Assembly: GCA_036382775.1 (NCBI GenBank)
Contig: DASVHD010000046.1
Coordinates: 36,870 to 100,869 of the forward strand
Direction of reading: 5' to 3'
DNA from: a bacterium
GTDB lineage: Bacteria > Hydrothermota > Tepidihabitantia > SM23-42 > JAOAFX01
Length of the DNA stretch: 64,000 nt
In this document: in pieces, positions 41,976 through 52,221 of the stretch
Layout: every line of letters begins with the position of its first letter
How positions within the stretch are numbered: the stretch's first letter is position 1
Notes under the pieces: model-generated
Told to the model about the DNA's origin: nothing
Seen by the model: only the letters and a program-made list of their open reading frames with translations
Database searches by the model: none
Program-made: the position numbers and the translations under genes

Positions 41976-43597
41976 AGCGTACCCGTTTTTTTAATTTCGC
42001 CCTTTTCGCGATCTCCGCGATCTTCTTCGGCTATCTTTTCTTCATGCAGTGCATAAAGTACCGGCACTACGCCGCCATCGCTAACAAAGAGCATCAGAAA
42101 AAGATAATTCTGTGCGGGACCCGCGGCAATATCTACGACCGGAACGGCCTGCCCCTGGCGACTTCGGAGGCCTGTTTTTCCATGTTCTGCACGCCCCGCT
42201 ATTCGCCGGACAAGAAAAATCTCACGCGCGAGCTGTCGGTCCTGACACGAAAACCGCGCGACACTTTTGCACACCTCGTCGGCGAAGGGAAATTCTTCTG
42301 GGTCGAGAAGAAGGTCGACCTGGCGAAAAAGGAAAAATACCTGGCGCTGGATGACCCGAGCCTGGGATTTGCCCATGACCTGAACCGCGAGTACAGCATG
42401 CGGGTAATGTTCGAAAGCCTGATTGGCAGCTGCGGCGCCGATAACCAGGGGCTTGAGGGCCTGGAGCTCTATTTCAACGAGTACCTTGCCGGCAAGTCCG
42501 GGTTTGTCGTTTATCAAAAGGACCCGACGGGCGAGATCTTCCCCTACTACAATTACCCGGAGAAGAAACCGGAACCGGGCAGCGATATCTATTTGACGAT
42601 CGACCTGCAGATGCAGACGATCCTGTACACGAACCTGAAGGAATACATGGCTCAGGAGGAAGCGCTGGGAGCCGCGGGATTGATAGTTCAGCCCCGCACG
42701 GGCGAGATCCTGGCGCTGGTGAATATCAGGCAGAACGGCAGCCCGCGCAATACCGTGATCTGCGACGAGTTTGAGCCGGGTTCGACCTTCAAACTGACGA
42801 CCCTGACCTACGCCCTGCTGAAGGGCGCGAAAGAGAATGACGTGATCAACACCGACGGAGGCAAGATCGAGATCAACGGGCACAGGATCAACGACTTCAA
42901 GAATTACGGCGTGGTCTCGCTGCGGCAGGCGATCGCTCATTCCAGCAATGTTGCCATGGTAAAGACCGCCAGAGGCTTCGACCGGCGGGATTTTTTCATG
43001 CTCATCCAGGATTTCGGATTCACCCAGCCGACCGGACTGGAGTTCCCCGGTGAGATAAAGGGGCGCCTGGCTGACCCGGAAAACATGAGGGACATCGAGT
43101 ATGCGACGCTGTCCTTTGGCCAGGGCGTCACGTGCAACCTGTTGCAGCTCGCTTTTGCTTATCAGGCGATCGCCAACGGCGGCGTCCTTCAGAAACCATT
43201 GATCGTGCGGGAGATCAAGCAGGACAAGCGGAGCCGGTACAGCTCGCGACCGCTGCGCATAAGGCGCGTGGTGGACGAAGACATCGCGTCGCGCATCACA
43301 AACATCCTCTGCAGCGTTGTTGATGAAGGCAGCGGTGCGGAAGCGCGGATCGACGGCGTGAAGATCGCCGGAAAAACCGGTACGGCCCAGAAAGTCATCG
43401 ACGGTATCTATTCCAATAGTCAGATCATAACGACATTCGTTGGTTTTTTCCCGGCCGATGAGCCGGAATACCTGATCGCGGTGATGCTGGATGAGCCGAA
43501 AAAAGGCATGTGGGCAAGCACGATCGCGGCACCCATTTTCAAGCGGGTCGCCCAGAGCCTGTGCCAGATGAACGGGGTGGATTATGCGGCTCGCTGA
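41972..43597 (+). CDS. ftsI: Septal peptidoglycan transpeptidase (PBP3)
   Basis: 541 aa. N-terminal helix, pedestal domain, then a transpeptidase domain with SxxK (EPGSTFKLT), SxN (HSSNVAMVK) and KTG (AGKTGTAQK) motifs in order. No PASTA domain. Crosslinks septal murein with FtsW. Confidence 0.95.
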   Translation: MKRTRFFNFALFAISAIFFGYLFFMQCIKYRHYAAIANKEHQKKIILCGTRGNIYDRNGLPLATSEACFSMFCTPRYSPDKKNLTRELSVLTRKPRDTFAHLVGEGKFFWVEKKVDLAKKEKYLALDDPSLGFAHDLNREYSMRVMFESLIGSCGADNQGLEGLELYFNEYLAGKSGFVVYQKDPTGEIFPYYNYPEKKPEPGSDIYLTIDLQMQTILYTNLKEYMAQEEALGAAGLIVQPRTGEILALVNIRQNGSPRNTVICDEFEPGSTFKLTTLTYALLKGAKENDVINTDGGKIEINGHRINDFKNYGVVSLRQAIAHSSNVAMVKTARGFDRRDFFMLIQDFGFTQPTGLEFPGEIKGRLADPENMRDIEYATLSFGQGVTCNLLQLAFAYQAIANGGVLQKPLIVREIKQDKRSRYSSRPLRIRRVVDEDIASRITNILCSVVDEGSGAEARIDGVKIAGKTGTAQKVIDGIYSNSQIITTFVGFFPADEPEYLIAVMLDEPKKGMWASTIAAPIFKRVAQSLCQMNGVDYAAR

Positions 43598-45056
43598 ACT
43601 TATCAACGGCATCAAGGCTCAGCCGGTCAATTTCCAGGACGTTGAAGTGAAGGCGATGGAATTCGATTCCCGTAAAGTCAAACCGGGTACGCTCTTCATC
43701 GCACTCACCGGTATTCATGCCGACGGACATGATTTCGTCGCCAACGCCAAGGCATCGGGTGCCTGCGCAGTGTTGACCCAGCGGAGGGTGGATATTGATC
43801 TGCCCCAGGTGATCGTTGAGGACAGCCGGGCGGCAATGGGCGGGCTGGCAAAGAAATATTTCCGTACCGATGAACGGGTGAACTACATCGGCATCACCGG
43901 CACCAACGGCAAGACGACCACCGCATTTCTGGTCCATTCGGTCCTGGCCGCCTGCGGCCGACCGGCCGGTCTTATCGGTACGATCTTCTACATGGGCAAG
44001 ACCGCGGTCAAGGCCGGGCGCACGACACCGGAAAGCCTTGATATCTTCAGGCTCGTTGACCAGTTCTACCGCGAAGGTTCGCGCGACATCGTCATGGAGG
44101 TCTCATCTCACGCCCTGAGCTTGCAGCGGGTCGATCAGGTGGTCTTTGACCTTGCCCTATTCACCAACCTTTCTCAGGACCATCTTGATTATCACCGGAC
44201 GATGGATAACTACAAGCAGGCAAAGCTTCGCCTATTTCAATTGCTCGGCCCGGACGGGTACGCGGTGTACAATGCCGACGATGCCGTCAGCGCCGATATC
44301 GCACAGCTTGGTGTGCCCAGATCGCTTACGTTCGGCATGGAGCATGGCGCCGACATGAAAGGCGAACTGGTTGGGCACAGTATCGAGGGTGTCGACGTGA
44401 AGGTGACTGATCGGGAGAAAGATCATCTTATTCACTCCCCGCTGATCGGAGTATACAACTGCTATAATATCATTGCTGCGTATGCCGCAGGATGCGCGAT
44501 GGGACTGCCCGGGGATAGTATTGTCAGGGGACTGGGATCGCTCCAGTCCATCCGGGGCCGCATGGAAAAGGCGGCCGAGAACGTGTTCGTGGATTTTGCC
44601 CATACACCAAAGGCGCTTGAGAACGTCCTCAGAACGCTGCGGCCATACACACGGGGAAGGCTCATTGCCGTTTTTGGCTGCGGCGGGGACAGGGATAAGG
44701 GCAAAAGACCCCAAATGGGCAAGATCGCCGGACAATATGCTGACCACAGCATTATTACGTCAGATAATCCGCGCAGTGAGGACCCGCGGGCGATCATGAG
44801 CGATATTGAGCAGGGGATGAAAAAGGGCAGTTATCAGGCGGTCGCGGACCGGCGGGAGGCGATCGCCCTTGCGCTGAACCAGCAAAAGCCCGGCGATGTC
44901 GTGGTCATTGCGGGCAAGGGTCATGAAGAATACCAGACCCTGAAGGATACGACGATCGATTTTGACGATGTGAAGGTGGTAAAGGAGATCCTGGCAGGGA
45001 CCAGCCGCATGGATTCAAGCCGGGGCAGACAGGGGAAGGACGCATGTACCGGGTAA
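43584..45056 (+). CDS. murE: UDP-MurNAc-L-Ala-D-Glu:amino-acid ligase MurE
   Basis: 490 aa Mur ligase. ATP site ITGTNGKTTTA; central motifs; substrate loop SDNPRSEDPRAI. The DNPR motif is the hallmark of meso-diaminopimelate-specific MurE, so the third residue of the peptide is predicted to be mDAP. Overlaps ftsI by 14 bp and murF by 13 bp. Confidence 0.95.
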   Translation: MRLAELINGIKAQPVNFQDVEVKAMEFDSRKVKPGTLFIALTGIHADGHDFVANAKASGACAVLTQRRVDIDLPQVIVEDSRAAMGGLAKKYFRTDERVNYIGITGTNGKTTTAFLVHSVLAACGRPAGLIGTIFYMGKTAVKAGRTTPESLDIFRLVDQFYREGSRDIVMEVSSHALSLQRVDQVVFDLALFTNLSQDHLDYHRTMDNYKQAKLRLFQLLGPDGYAVYNADDAVSADIAQLGVPRSLTFGMEHGADMKGELVGHSIEGVDVKVTDREKDHLIHSPLIGVYNCYNIIAAYAAGCAMGLPGDSIVRGLGSLQSIRGRMEKAAENVFVDFAHTPKALENVLRTLRPYTRGRLIAVFGCGGDRDKGKRPQMGKIAGQYADHSIITSDNPRSEDPRAIMSDIEQGMKKGSYQAVADRREAIALALNQQKPGDVVVIAGKGHEEYQTLKDTTIDFDDVKVVKEILAGTSRMDSSRGRQGKDACTG

Positions 45057-46321
45057 TGACCGTTGACGCGGCAGCAAGGATCATGGACGGCCGGACCCGG
45101 CAGGGGAACCTGGAACTGGTGCGCGATATCTGCATTGATTCCCGTTCGGCAAAACCCGGCGATCTTTTCTTCGCCCTGAAAGGTCTTCGGACCGACGGGC
45201 ACTTGTTTACAAAGGATGCCATCGGCAGGGGTGCCGTAACGGCAGTCGTGGAAAAGGAAAGCGGCAGCATGGCAGAAATAATCGTCCGGGATACACTGGC
45301 CGCGCTCGGCGAGCTCGCGCGTTGCTACCGCGGACAGTTCAAGGCACCGCTTATCGGTATCACCGGCACCAACGGCAAGACTACGGTCAAGAACCTGACG
45401 ACCGCGATACTGGCAAAAAGATGCCGGACCACGAGCACCCGGGGTAACCAGAATTCGCTGATCGGACTACCACTCACGCTGTTCGCCATGAGTGAAAGCA
45501 CGGAATTCGTCGTGGCTGAAATGGGGACGAGCAGCCCCGGAGAGATCGGGCGCCTGTGCGCGATCAGCCAGCCCCAGTATGGGTTGGTCACCAATATTGG
45601 TCCCGGGCACCTGACCGGCCTTGGCACTTGCGAACAGGTCGAGCGCGAGAAAATGACGTTGATCCGCGCGCTCCCGGCTAATGGCTTTGGCGTGGTCGGT
45701 GAAACGATCCGCGGACCGGAAAACGGGGTAACGATCCACCGGTTTTCCGAGCGTATGCTGAGCGACGTCGTACTGACCGAGCATGGCTCCGCGTTCACGT
45801 TCGAAGGCAGCCGGTTCAACACGCCGCTGCTGGGGGCGGGGAATGTCAGCAACTGCCTGGCCGCGCTCGTGCTGACATCCCGGCTGGACATCGAAGCGGA
45901 ATATCAGCAGTCGGCGCTTCAGGAAGCCAGGCCCGAACCCGGACGCATGGAGTCCCTATTGAACAATGGCCTATTGATCATCAATGACACTTATAATGCC
46001 AATCCCGTTTCCATGCGCATGGCCATCGATTTTGCGAGCCTGATCTCCCGGCGCCGGGTCTTTGTCCTGGGCGACATGCTGGAACTGGGTAACGACACCG
46101 AAAAATATCACCGGGAGATCGGTGATCACGCCCGGAAGCACTGCGACTTACTATTGACCTGTGGCCGCGTGGCGCGGCATTTCGGAGGCAGACATTTTAC
46201 CGACATGATGAACCTGGTCGACTACTTGCTGGAGCGGCTGCAGGGTGATGAGCTGATCCTGGTCAAGGCCTCTCGTGCGCTGAAGTTCGAAGAGATCGTT
46301 TCCGAACTGGTAAGGAGTTGA
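45044..46321 (+). CDS. murF: UDP-MurNAc-tripeptide:D-Ala-D-Ala ligase MurF
   Basis: 425 aa. P-loop GITGTNGKTTVKN, AEMGTSSPGEIGRL, NDTYNANPVSMRMA and a C-terminal domain ending in LVKASRALKFEEIV. Adds D-Ala-D-Ala to complete the pentapeptide precursor. Confidence 0.95.
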   Translation: MYRVMTVDAAARIMDGRTRQGNLELVRDICIDSRSAKPGDLFFALKGLRTDGHLFTKDAIGRGAVTAVVEKESGSMAEIIVRDTLAALGELARCYRGQFKAPLIGITGTNGKTTVKNLTTAILAKRCRTTSTRGNQNSLIGLPLTLFAMSESTEFVVAEMGTSSPGEIGRLCAISQPQYGLVTNIGPGHLTGLGTCEQVEREKMTLIRALPANGFGVVGETIRGPENGVTIHRFSERMLSDVVLTEHGSAFTFEGSRFNTPLLGAGNVSNCLAALVLTSRLDIEAEYQQSALQEARPEPGRMESLLNNGLLIINDTYNANPVSMRMAIDFASLISRRRVFVLGDMLELGNDTEKYHREIGDHARKHCDLLLTCGRVARHFGGRHFTDMMNLVDYLLERLQGDELILVKASRALKFEEIVSELVRS

Positions 46322-46324
46322 GGA

Positions 46325-47410
46325 ATGCTATACTTATTGTTCTATCCCTTGAAGGATGTATTCGGACCTTTCCGCTTGTTCGGCTATATCACGTTCCGCA
46401 GCGCCTACGCGATCATCGTGGCGATCCTGATCGTGATGCTTTTCGGCAACTGGTTCATTTCTTTCCTCAAGTCCCGGTCCATCGTCCAGAGGATCCGGGC
46501 CGAGGTGCCGGAGAAACACCGGGTAAAAGAAGGAACACCCTCAATGGGCGGACTGATCGTGCTGATCTCGCTGCTGGTTGCGGTCCTGCTGTTCGCGGAC
46601 CTGACGAATCATAATATCGTGATCCTGATATGCGCCACGATCTGGTTCGGCATGCTCGGTTTCTGGGATGACTATATAAAAATATTCAAAAAACGCCCGC
46701 GGGGGCTGTCGATCAAGGTGAAGCTGCTCTGCCAGGTTATCTTTGGCCTTGGTTTGGGTGCATTCCTGTACTGGTTCGGACCCCAGGATTATGCGACCAA
46801 GACCAACTTGATCTTTTTGAAGAATTACGTGATAAGCTTCGGCGTCGTGTACCCGCTGTTCGTCGGGCTGGTCGTGGTCGGCGCTTCCAACGGGGTTAAC
46901 CTGACTGACGGTCTTGACGGCCTGGCGATCGGGCTGATCGCGATCGGTGCCTTTGCTTATGCCGTGCTTTCCTATGCGGCCGGGCACATGGGGATAAGCA
47001 GTTATCTAAATGTCATATTCATCAAGGATGCGGGGGAGATCACCGTTTTCTGCACGGCTCTGCTGGGCGCGTCCATCGGCTTTTTATGGTTCAATTCGTA
47101 TCCCGCCCAAGTGTTCATGGGCGATACCGGATCGCTGAGCCTGGGTGCGATCGTCGGTACCGTCGCGATCCTTATTAAACAGGAGATCTTGCTTGTGATC
47201 GTGGGCGGCGCCTTTGTCATTGAGGTGCTTTCCGTGATCCTGCAGATTTTTTATTTCCGCAGGACCGGTGGCAAACGGCTTTTCCGGATGGCGCCACTCC
47301 ATCACCATTTTGAACTCAAGGGTCTGAGCGAGCCCAAGATCGTGGTCCGGTTCTGGATCGTGGGACTGATCTTCCTCATGCTGGCGTTGTCAACGCTAAA
47401 GGTCCGGTGA
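46325..47410 (+). CDS. mraY: Phospho-MurNAc-pentapeptide transferase
   Basis: 361 aa with ten helices. GTPSMGGLIVLISLL, GFWDDYIKIFKKRP, NGVNLTDGLDGLA and APLHHHFELKG (HHH motif) identify MraY, which makes lipid I at the inner membrane. SD AAGGAG before the ATG. Confidence 0.97.
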   Translation: MLYLLFYPLKDVFGPFRLFGYITFRSAYAIIVAILIVMLFGNWFISFLKSRSIVQRIRAEVPEKHRVKEGTPSMGGLIVLISLLVAVLLFADLTNHNIVILICATIWFGMLGFWDDYIKIFKKRPRGLSIKVKLLCQVIFGLGLGAFLYWFGPQDYATKTNLIFLKNYVISFGVVYPLFVGLVVVGASNGVNLTDGLDGLAIGLIAIGAFAYAVLSYAAGHMGISSYLNVIFIKDAGEITVFCTALLGASIGFLWFNSYPAQVFMGDTGSLSLGAIVGTVAILIKQEILLVIVGGAFVIEVLSVILQIFYFRRTGGKRLFRMAPLHHHFELKGLSEPKIVVRFWIVGLIFLMLALSTLKVR

Positions 47411-47414
47411 GAAG

Positions 47415-48719
47415 TTGAAGATCCTGCTGCTGGGACTGGGACGCGCCACTCTGGCCATAGCGCGCTATGCGATGCAGCGGGGCGATGAACTCTACCTCTA
47501 TGAGGAGCACCCCGAGAACCTTTCCGACGCCGCGCGCGATCTGATCAGGACCGGCAAGATCGGGAATCATGAGAACCGCTCCTATGATCTGGTCATCGCT
47601 TCGCCCGGCTTCCCGGACTCTAAGCCGATCATCACGAACATGAGGGCAAGCGGCGCGAGGATAATCGATGAAATCGAGTTCACCTACGCTCACCTCGGCG
47701 ATCCGAGCGTGATCGCTGTCACCGGGACCAATGGCAAGAGCACGACCGTTGCGCTCATCAGTTCCATTTTAAAGCAGGCCGGGATCAAAAATTTCCTGGG
47801 CGGCAACATCTCGCCGGGTACACCCTTTTCCCACGCGCTGTTCCAGGACCCTTACGATTACTATGTGCTTGAGGTCTCTTCGTTCCAGCTGATGCGCATA
47901 GAAAAATTCCATCCACGCATTGCCGTCCTTACCAATATCGGCATGGACCACCTGAACTGGCACCGGTCGATCGAAGAATATGCCGGGGCCAAGGCGCAGA
48001 TCTTTAAAAATCAAACCCCGGCTGATTTTGCGGTCCTGTGCAGCGATGACCAGTCCACCAGGAAGTTCATCGGCCGGATCGCGGCCCGGGTCGTTTATTT
48101 CGGGAGAACCGCGACCGGCGGCGCGTGGCTGAACCACCGTTTCAATTTCCTGGATGAACCGCTGTTCCCGGCAGAGGATCTTCCCTTGCGTGGCGCTCAC
48201 AACCGGCTGAACATCATGGCGGCGATCGCGGTCGCCAAGATCTTGAAGGTCGGCAACGATGCTATCGAGCGGGGTATAAGGACTTTCACGACCCTGCCGC
48301 ACCGTCTGGAAGAAGTGGCCGCCGGCGGCACGGTAAAGTACATTAATAATTCGATGTGTACGAACGAAATGGCGGCGATCGCGTCGTTCAATGCCATGCC
48401 GGGTACAAAGATTGTCATCATCGGCGGCCGGACCAAGGGCGATCAAGCTCATGGGTACCTTGATCTCTTGGTGAGGGAGGCCAAGGCATGTGTTCTGCTG
48501 GGGGAGAATGCACCTGAGATCGCGCAGTACTTCAGGACCAAAGGCTACACAAGGTTTGCGATCGCGAAAGACATGGATGACGCCGTTATTAAGAGCCGGA
48601 TGTTCGCCGCGCCCGATGATACCATAATGCTGAACCCTGGATTTGCTTCGTTCGGTCTGTTCCGGGATTTCGCCGACCGAGGGGAGGCCTTCAAAAATGC
48701 AGTCGGTAAGAATCGATAA
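47415..48719 (+). CDS. murD: UDP-MurNAc-L-alanine:D-glutamate ligase MurD (variant motif)
   Basis: 434 aa. TGTNGKSTTVALI P-loop and NPGFASFGLFRDFADRGEAF C-terminal motif. Where most MurD have NDSKATN, this protein has NNSMCTNEMAA (near 313), so the usual Lys is lost. Position in the cluster makes MurD the right name; specificity could differ. Starts at TTG 47415, 4 bp after mraY. Confidence 0.9.
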   Translation: MKILLLGLGRATLAIARYAMQRGDELYLYEEHPENLSDAARDLIRTGKIGNHENRSYDLVIASPGFPDSKPIITNMRASGARIIDEIEFTYAHLGDPSVIAVTGTNGKSTTVALISSILKQAGIKNFLGGNISPGTPFSHALFQDPYDYYVLEVSSFQLMRIEKFHPRIAVLTNIGMDHLNWHRSIEEYAGAKAQIFKNQTPADFAVLCSDDQSTRKFIGRIAARVVYFGRTATGGAWLNHRFNFLDEPLFPAEDLPLRGAHNRLNIMAAIAVAKILKVGNDAIERGIRTFTTLPHRLEEVAAGGTVKYINNSMCTNEMAAIASFNAMPGTKIVIIGGRTKGDQAHGYLDLLVREAKACVLLGENAPEIAQYFRTKGYTRFAIAKDMDDAVIKSRMFAAPDDTIMLNPGFASFGLFRDFADRGEAFKNAVGKNR

Positions 48720-49764
48720 AACGTTCCTGTTCGCGGTGTTTGTCCTGGTCGTTATCGGCGTTGTGTTCGTTTATTCTTCATCGTATTACCAGGCCATGCG
48801 CCGGGGCGTGGAGTCGACCTATTACCTGGTCGGGCACGTGCAACGGCTCCTGTTCGCGGTTTTGTTTTTCGTGCTGGGGCTCGTGATTCCGTATGAAAGG
48901 ATCAAAAAACTTATCTTCCCGCTCTTCCTGTGCCTGACTGCATTGCTCATCATCACGCTGGTGATGGGCAAGTTGCAGTTCGGCGCCCGGCGCAGTCTGC
49001 CCCTGGCTTCATTCGGGCTACAGGTTTCCGAGTTTATCAGGATCTGGATCGTTTTCTTTTTCGCCAATTTTTTCGCTTCGCATCCCCGCATCGCATCCAC
49101 CGGGCAGGGCGCGGTCATGACTATCCTGATCGGGTTGTTCATCATCTTTCTGGTCGCGGTTCAGCCGTCGATATCGGTCGCCCTGATATCGTTCCTGACG
49201 CTTGTGGCAATGCTGGTGTACGGCGGAGCCCGCTGGAAGATCCTGACCGGGATCATGGCCACCGGCATCGCCGTGTTCGCCGCCTGCGTCCTGTTCTTTC
49301 CCCATGCCCAGGCGCGCGTGGCAAGTTTTCTGTCGCACCCGACATACCAGGTCCAGCAGTCGCTTATCGCGATCGGTTCTGGCGGCTTTTTCGGCCGAGG
49401 GCCAGGCGCCGGGATCCAGAAATTTCTTTTCCTGCCCAAGATCCACAATGATTTCATTTTTGCGCATATCGCGGAGGAATTCGGCTTTGTGGGGAGCCTC
49501 GTGATATTCGTATTTTTCTGGGAATTATTCCTGCGGGGTGTGTCGATCGCCCAGGGCGTGCAGGATGAATTCCCGCGGCTTGTAGTCTATGGATTGAATG
49601 CCACGATCTTTATAATTTTCCTGGTCCATATCGGCGTCAGCCTGGGGTTGTTGCCGCCCACCGGCATTCCCATGCCGTTCATCTCGTACGGCGGCTGGTC
49701 TTTGGCGGCAAACCTGTACGCGGTCGGGTTGATCCTGCAGATTTCGAAAGAGAGTGACCGGTGA
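48697..49764 (+). CDS. ftsW: Lipid II polymerase FtsW (RodA/SEDS)
   Basis: About 355 aa with ten helices. SEDS family marks: SSYYQAMRRG, QFGARRSLPLASFGLQVSEF, QQSLIAIGSGGFFGRGPGAG and GLLPPTGIPMPFISYGG. Partner of FtsI. I start at ATG 48697 (MQSVRIDKT) because the frame upstream is murD code; overlap 23 bp. Confidence 0.92.
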   Translation: MQSVRIDKTFLFAVFVLVVIGVVFVYSSSYYQAMRRGVESTYYLVGHVQRLLFAVLFFVLGLVIPYERIKKLIFPLFLCLTALLIITLVMGKLQFGARRSLPLASFGLQVSEFIRIWIVFFFANFFASHPRIASTGQGAVMTILIGLFIIFLVAVQPSISVALISFLTLVAMLVYGGARWKILTGIMATGIAVFAACVLFFPHAQARVASFLSHPTYQVQQSLIAIGSGGFFGRGPGAGIQKFLFLPKIHNDFIFAHIAEEFGFVGSLVIFVFFWELFLRGVSIAQGVQDEFPRLVVYGLNATIFIIFLVHIGVSLGLLPPTGIPMPFISYGGWSLAANLYAVGLILQISKESDR

Positions 49765-49771
49765 TAAAGAG

Positions 49772-49812
49772 TCATAAAAGGTTAAAAGGTTAAAAGGTTC
49801 AATGGTGAATGG
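49772..49812. repeat. GGTTAAAAGG-word repeat
   Basis: Three tandem AAAAGGTT units then CAATGGTGAATGG, between ftsW and murG. It shares its words with 33285-33368 and blurs the murG start. Confidence 0.6.
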
Positions 49813-49822
49813 GAATAAAAAA

Positions 49823-50851
49823 ATGAGTCAAATGAAGAAAAAGAAGGTTGTGGTGTGCGGGATTGGGACTGGCGGGCACTATTTCCCCGCGGTAGTCATT
49901 GCCTGTGAGCTCTTGAAACGGCAATATCCTGTTGCTTTCCTTGTGCGCACCGGATTTCACGAGGAAAAGATCGCGCGGGCGTACGGACTTGACACTTTCG
50001 CGATCAAGGCACGGCCATTTTTCGGGCGAACGATCGTTACCAAGCTTCACTTTTTCATATCCCTGGCATACTCGTCGTACCGTCTGATGCTTTTGACAAA
50101 GCACAACATCGGATTTTCCTGCGGCGGATTCGGTTCGTTGCCGCTCATCATTTCATGCATGATAAACCGCAGTCCCTTCTATGTTTTCGAACCCAATTCT
50201 GTGCCGGGCCGGGCGACCCGTTTCGTGGCGCGCTATGCGCGCCGGGTCTTCCTTGGCATCCCGATCCGGACAACGCTGCCAGGCAGGCTGCGGCTGACCG
50301 GCGTGCCGATCCGGTCCGAGTTCAAAACCTTGCTGCAGCCGGCGGCTAAGGAATGTCCGCGCATTCTTTTCATGGGAGGAAGCGGGGGAGCAAAGAGGAT
50401 CAATGAATTGGCGCTGGAGCTGTCAAGGATCATGCCCGCCAACATCGAGATCACGATCATCAGCGGACAGCGGGATTACGAATGGGTGAAGAAACGCAGT
50501 GATACACGGACCCAGGTGATCCCATTCACCAATGAACCATGGACCGAGATCGGAGCGTCCGATATTATCGTCTCCCGCAGCGGCGCGCTGGCTGGTTACG
50601 AGATCATGGCGATGAAGAAAAAAGCGGTGTTCATCCCGTTCCCGTTCGCCATTGACGATCACCAGCATTACAACGGTCTATTCTTTGCCGCCGAAGGCGG
50701 CGGCATCGTCATCGAGGAAAAGGGGTTGACCGCAGAAAAACTACTGGACCGGATCAATGAATTGATGGGGCGGCGGATGAACAGCTCGCCCCACGCCCTC
50801 ATCGACGCGGAGAAGTCGATCGTCGACGAGATCGAAAGGGAGTTTTCATGA
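49823..50851 (+). CDS. murG: UDP-GlcNAc:lipid I transferase MurG
   Basis: About 342 aa GT28. VCGIGTGGHYFPAVVIA near the start (a variant of GGTGGH), FEPNSVPGRATR, GGSGGAKRINELAL and SRSGALAGYEIMAM. Makes lipid II. The start is uncertain: ATGs at 49802, 49823 and 49832 are all in frame and none has an SD. ATGA overlap with murC. Confidence 0.9.
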   Translation: MSQMKKKKVVVCGIGTGGHYFPAVVIACELLKRQYPVAFLVRTGFHEEKIARAYGLDTFAIKARPFFGRTIVTKLHFFISLAYSSYRLMLLTKHNIGFSCGGFGSLPLIISCMINRSPFYVFEPNSVPGRATRFVARYARRVFLGIPIRTTLPGRLRLTGVPIRSEFKTLLQPAAKECPRILFMGGSGGAKRINELALELSRIMPANIEITIISGQRDYEWVKKRSDTRTQVIPFTNEPWTEIGASDIIVSRSGALAGYEIMAMKKKAVFIPFPFAIDDHQHYNGLFFAAEGGGIVIEEKGLTAEKLLDRINELMGRRMNSSPHALIDAEKSIVDEIEREFS

Positions 50852-52221
50852 AAAAGCTGCTGGGCAAGACGGAACGGCTTCATTTTATCGGCATCGGCGG
50901 TATCGGCATGAGCGGTCTTGCAGTCGTGCTCAAAAATTTAAAGTTCGAAGTGTCGGGGTCGGACATAAACCGCACGCATATCACCGAGGCGCTGGTGAAA
51001 AAGGGCATCCACGTGGTTTACCGGCATAAGAAGGAAAATGTCACCGGCGCGGACGTCGCGGTCTATTCGACCGCTATTCCGGAGAACAACCCCGAGATCA
51101 GCGAGGCAAAACGCCTGGGCATTCCTTTGATCCACCGGGGCGAGCTGCTGGCAGAACTGACCCGGCTGAAGATCTCCGTCTGCATCTCCGGCACGCACGG
51201 CAAGACGACCACGACCTCGATCGTCGGTGATGTGCTGCAAAAGGGCGGGCTTGAGCCGACGACGATCGTCGGCGGCATCGTCAAGGGTAAGAGCCAGGCG
51301 CACCTGGGGCGGGGCGATTATCTGGTATGCGAAGCGGATGAATCGGACAAGTCCTTTCTGCGCTTACTACCCGCGTACGCGGTCATCACCAATATCGAGG
51401 CCGAGCACCTTGACCATTACAAGAACCTGGATGAGATCAAGGACAGTTTCAGCCACTTTGCCAACCACGTGCCGTTCTGGGGATGTATTTTTCTGTGCGC
51501 GGACTCCCTGAGCGCCCTGCAGATCCGCAACAAGATATTCCGGAAAGTCATTTTCTACGGGCTTGGTGAATTCGCGCATCTGCGGTCCCGGACGATCGAG
51601 CGGACCGAACAGGGCACCACATTTTCCGTGTCGATGCATAACAAGCACGTCGGCAAGTTTATGATCAGGATCCCGGGCCGGCACAATATCACCAACGCGA
51701 CCGCGGCCATCGGTGTGGGTATGGAATTGGGCATCAGGACCTCGTGTATCCGGGATTCACTGGCCGAATTCAAGGGCGTGCGCCGGCGCATCGAATATCT
51801 CGGTGAGGTCAATTCGATAAAGGTCTTTGACGACTACGGTCACCATCCCACCGAGATCGCGGTCACGCTCCAGACCCTGCGGGAGTATTATCCCAAGGAA
51901 CGGATCATCGCTGTCTTCCAGCCGCACCGTTACAGCAGAACTTATCATCTTTTCGACCAGTTCGCGTTCGCGTTCCTGTACGCGAATATCGTGGTCGTCA
52001 CCGACATCTACGCGGCCCATGAACTTCCGATCCCCGGCGTCACGGCCGACGCGCTGGCAAAAAGGATCAGCAAGGAACAGGACGGGGTGCATTACATAGC
52101 GGACTTTGACCGGATCGTCGATTTTCTCAAAGAAACGACCGCACCCAATGACATCGTGATCCTGCTGGGTGCCGGCAACATCAATGAAGTGAGCGGTCGT
52201 TTGTTAAAGGAACTGGCATGA
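50848..52221 (+). CDS. murC: UDP-MurNAc:L-alanine ligase MurC
   Basis: 457 aa. FIGIGGIGMSGLAVVL, SGTHGKTTTTSIVGD, EADESDKSF, DDYGHHPTEI and QPHRYSRT are MurC motifs. First amino-acid addition in the pathway. Confidence 0.96.
   Translation: MKKLLGKTERLHFIGIGGIGMSGLAVVLKNLKFEVSGSDINRTHITEALVKKGIHVVYRHKKENVTGADVAVYSTAIPENNPEISEAKRLGIPLIHRGELLAELTRLKISVCISGTHGKTTTTSIVGDVLQKGGLEPTTIVGGIVKGKSQAHLGRGDYLVCEADESDKSFLRLLPAYAVITNIEAEHLDHYKNLDEIKDSFSHFANHVPFWGCIFLCADSLSALQIRNKIFRKVIFYGLGEFAHLRSRTIERTEQGTTFSVSMHNKHVGKFMIRIPGRHNITNATAAIGVGMELGIRTSCIRDSLAEFKGVRRRIEYLGEVNSIKVFDDYGHHPTEIAVTLQTLREYYPKERIIAVFQPHRYSRTYHLFDQFAFAFLYANIVVVTDIYAAHELPIPGVTADALAKRISKEQDGVHYIADFDRIVDFLKETTAPNDIVILLGAGNINEVSGRLLKELA

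Noticed and set aside
41777..43615. 612-codon open frame on the minus strand
   Set aside because: It lies opposite ftsI, whose motifs are complete. The protein has no known motif and a His/Arg/Asp-rich composition typical of an antisense shadow.
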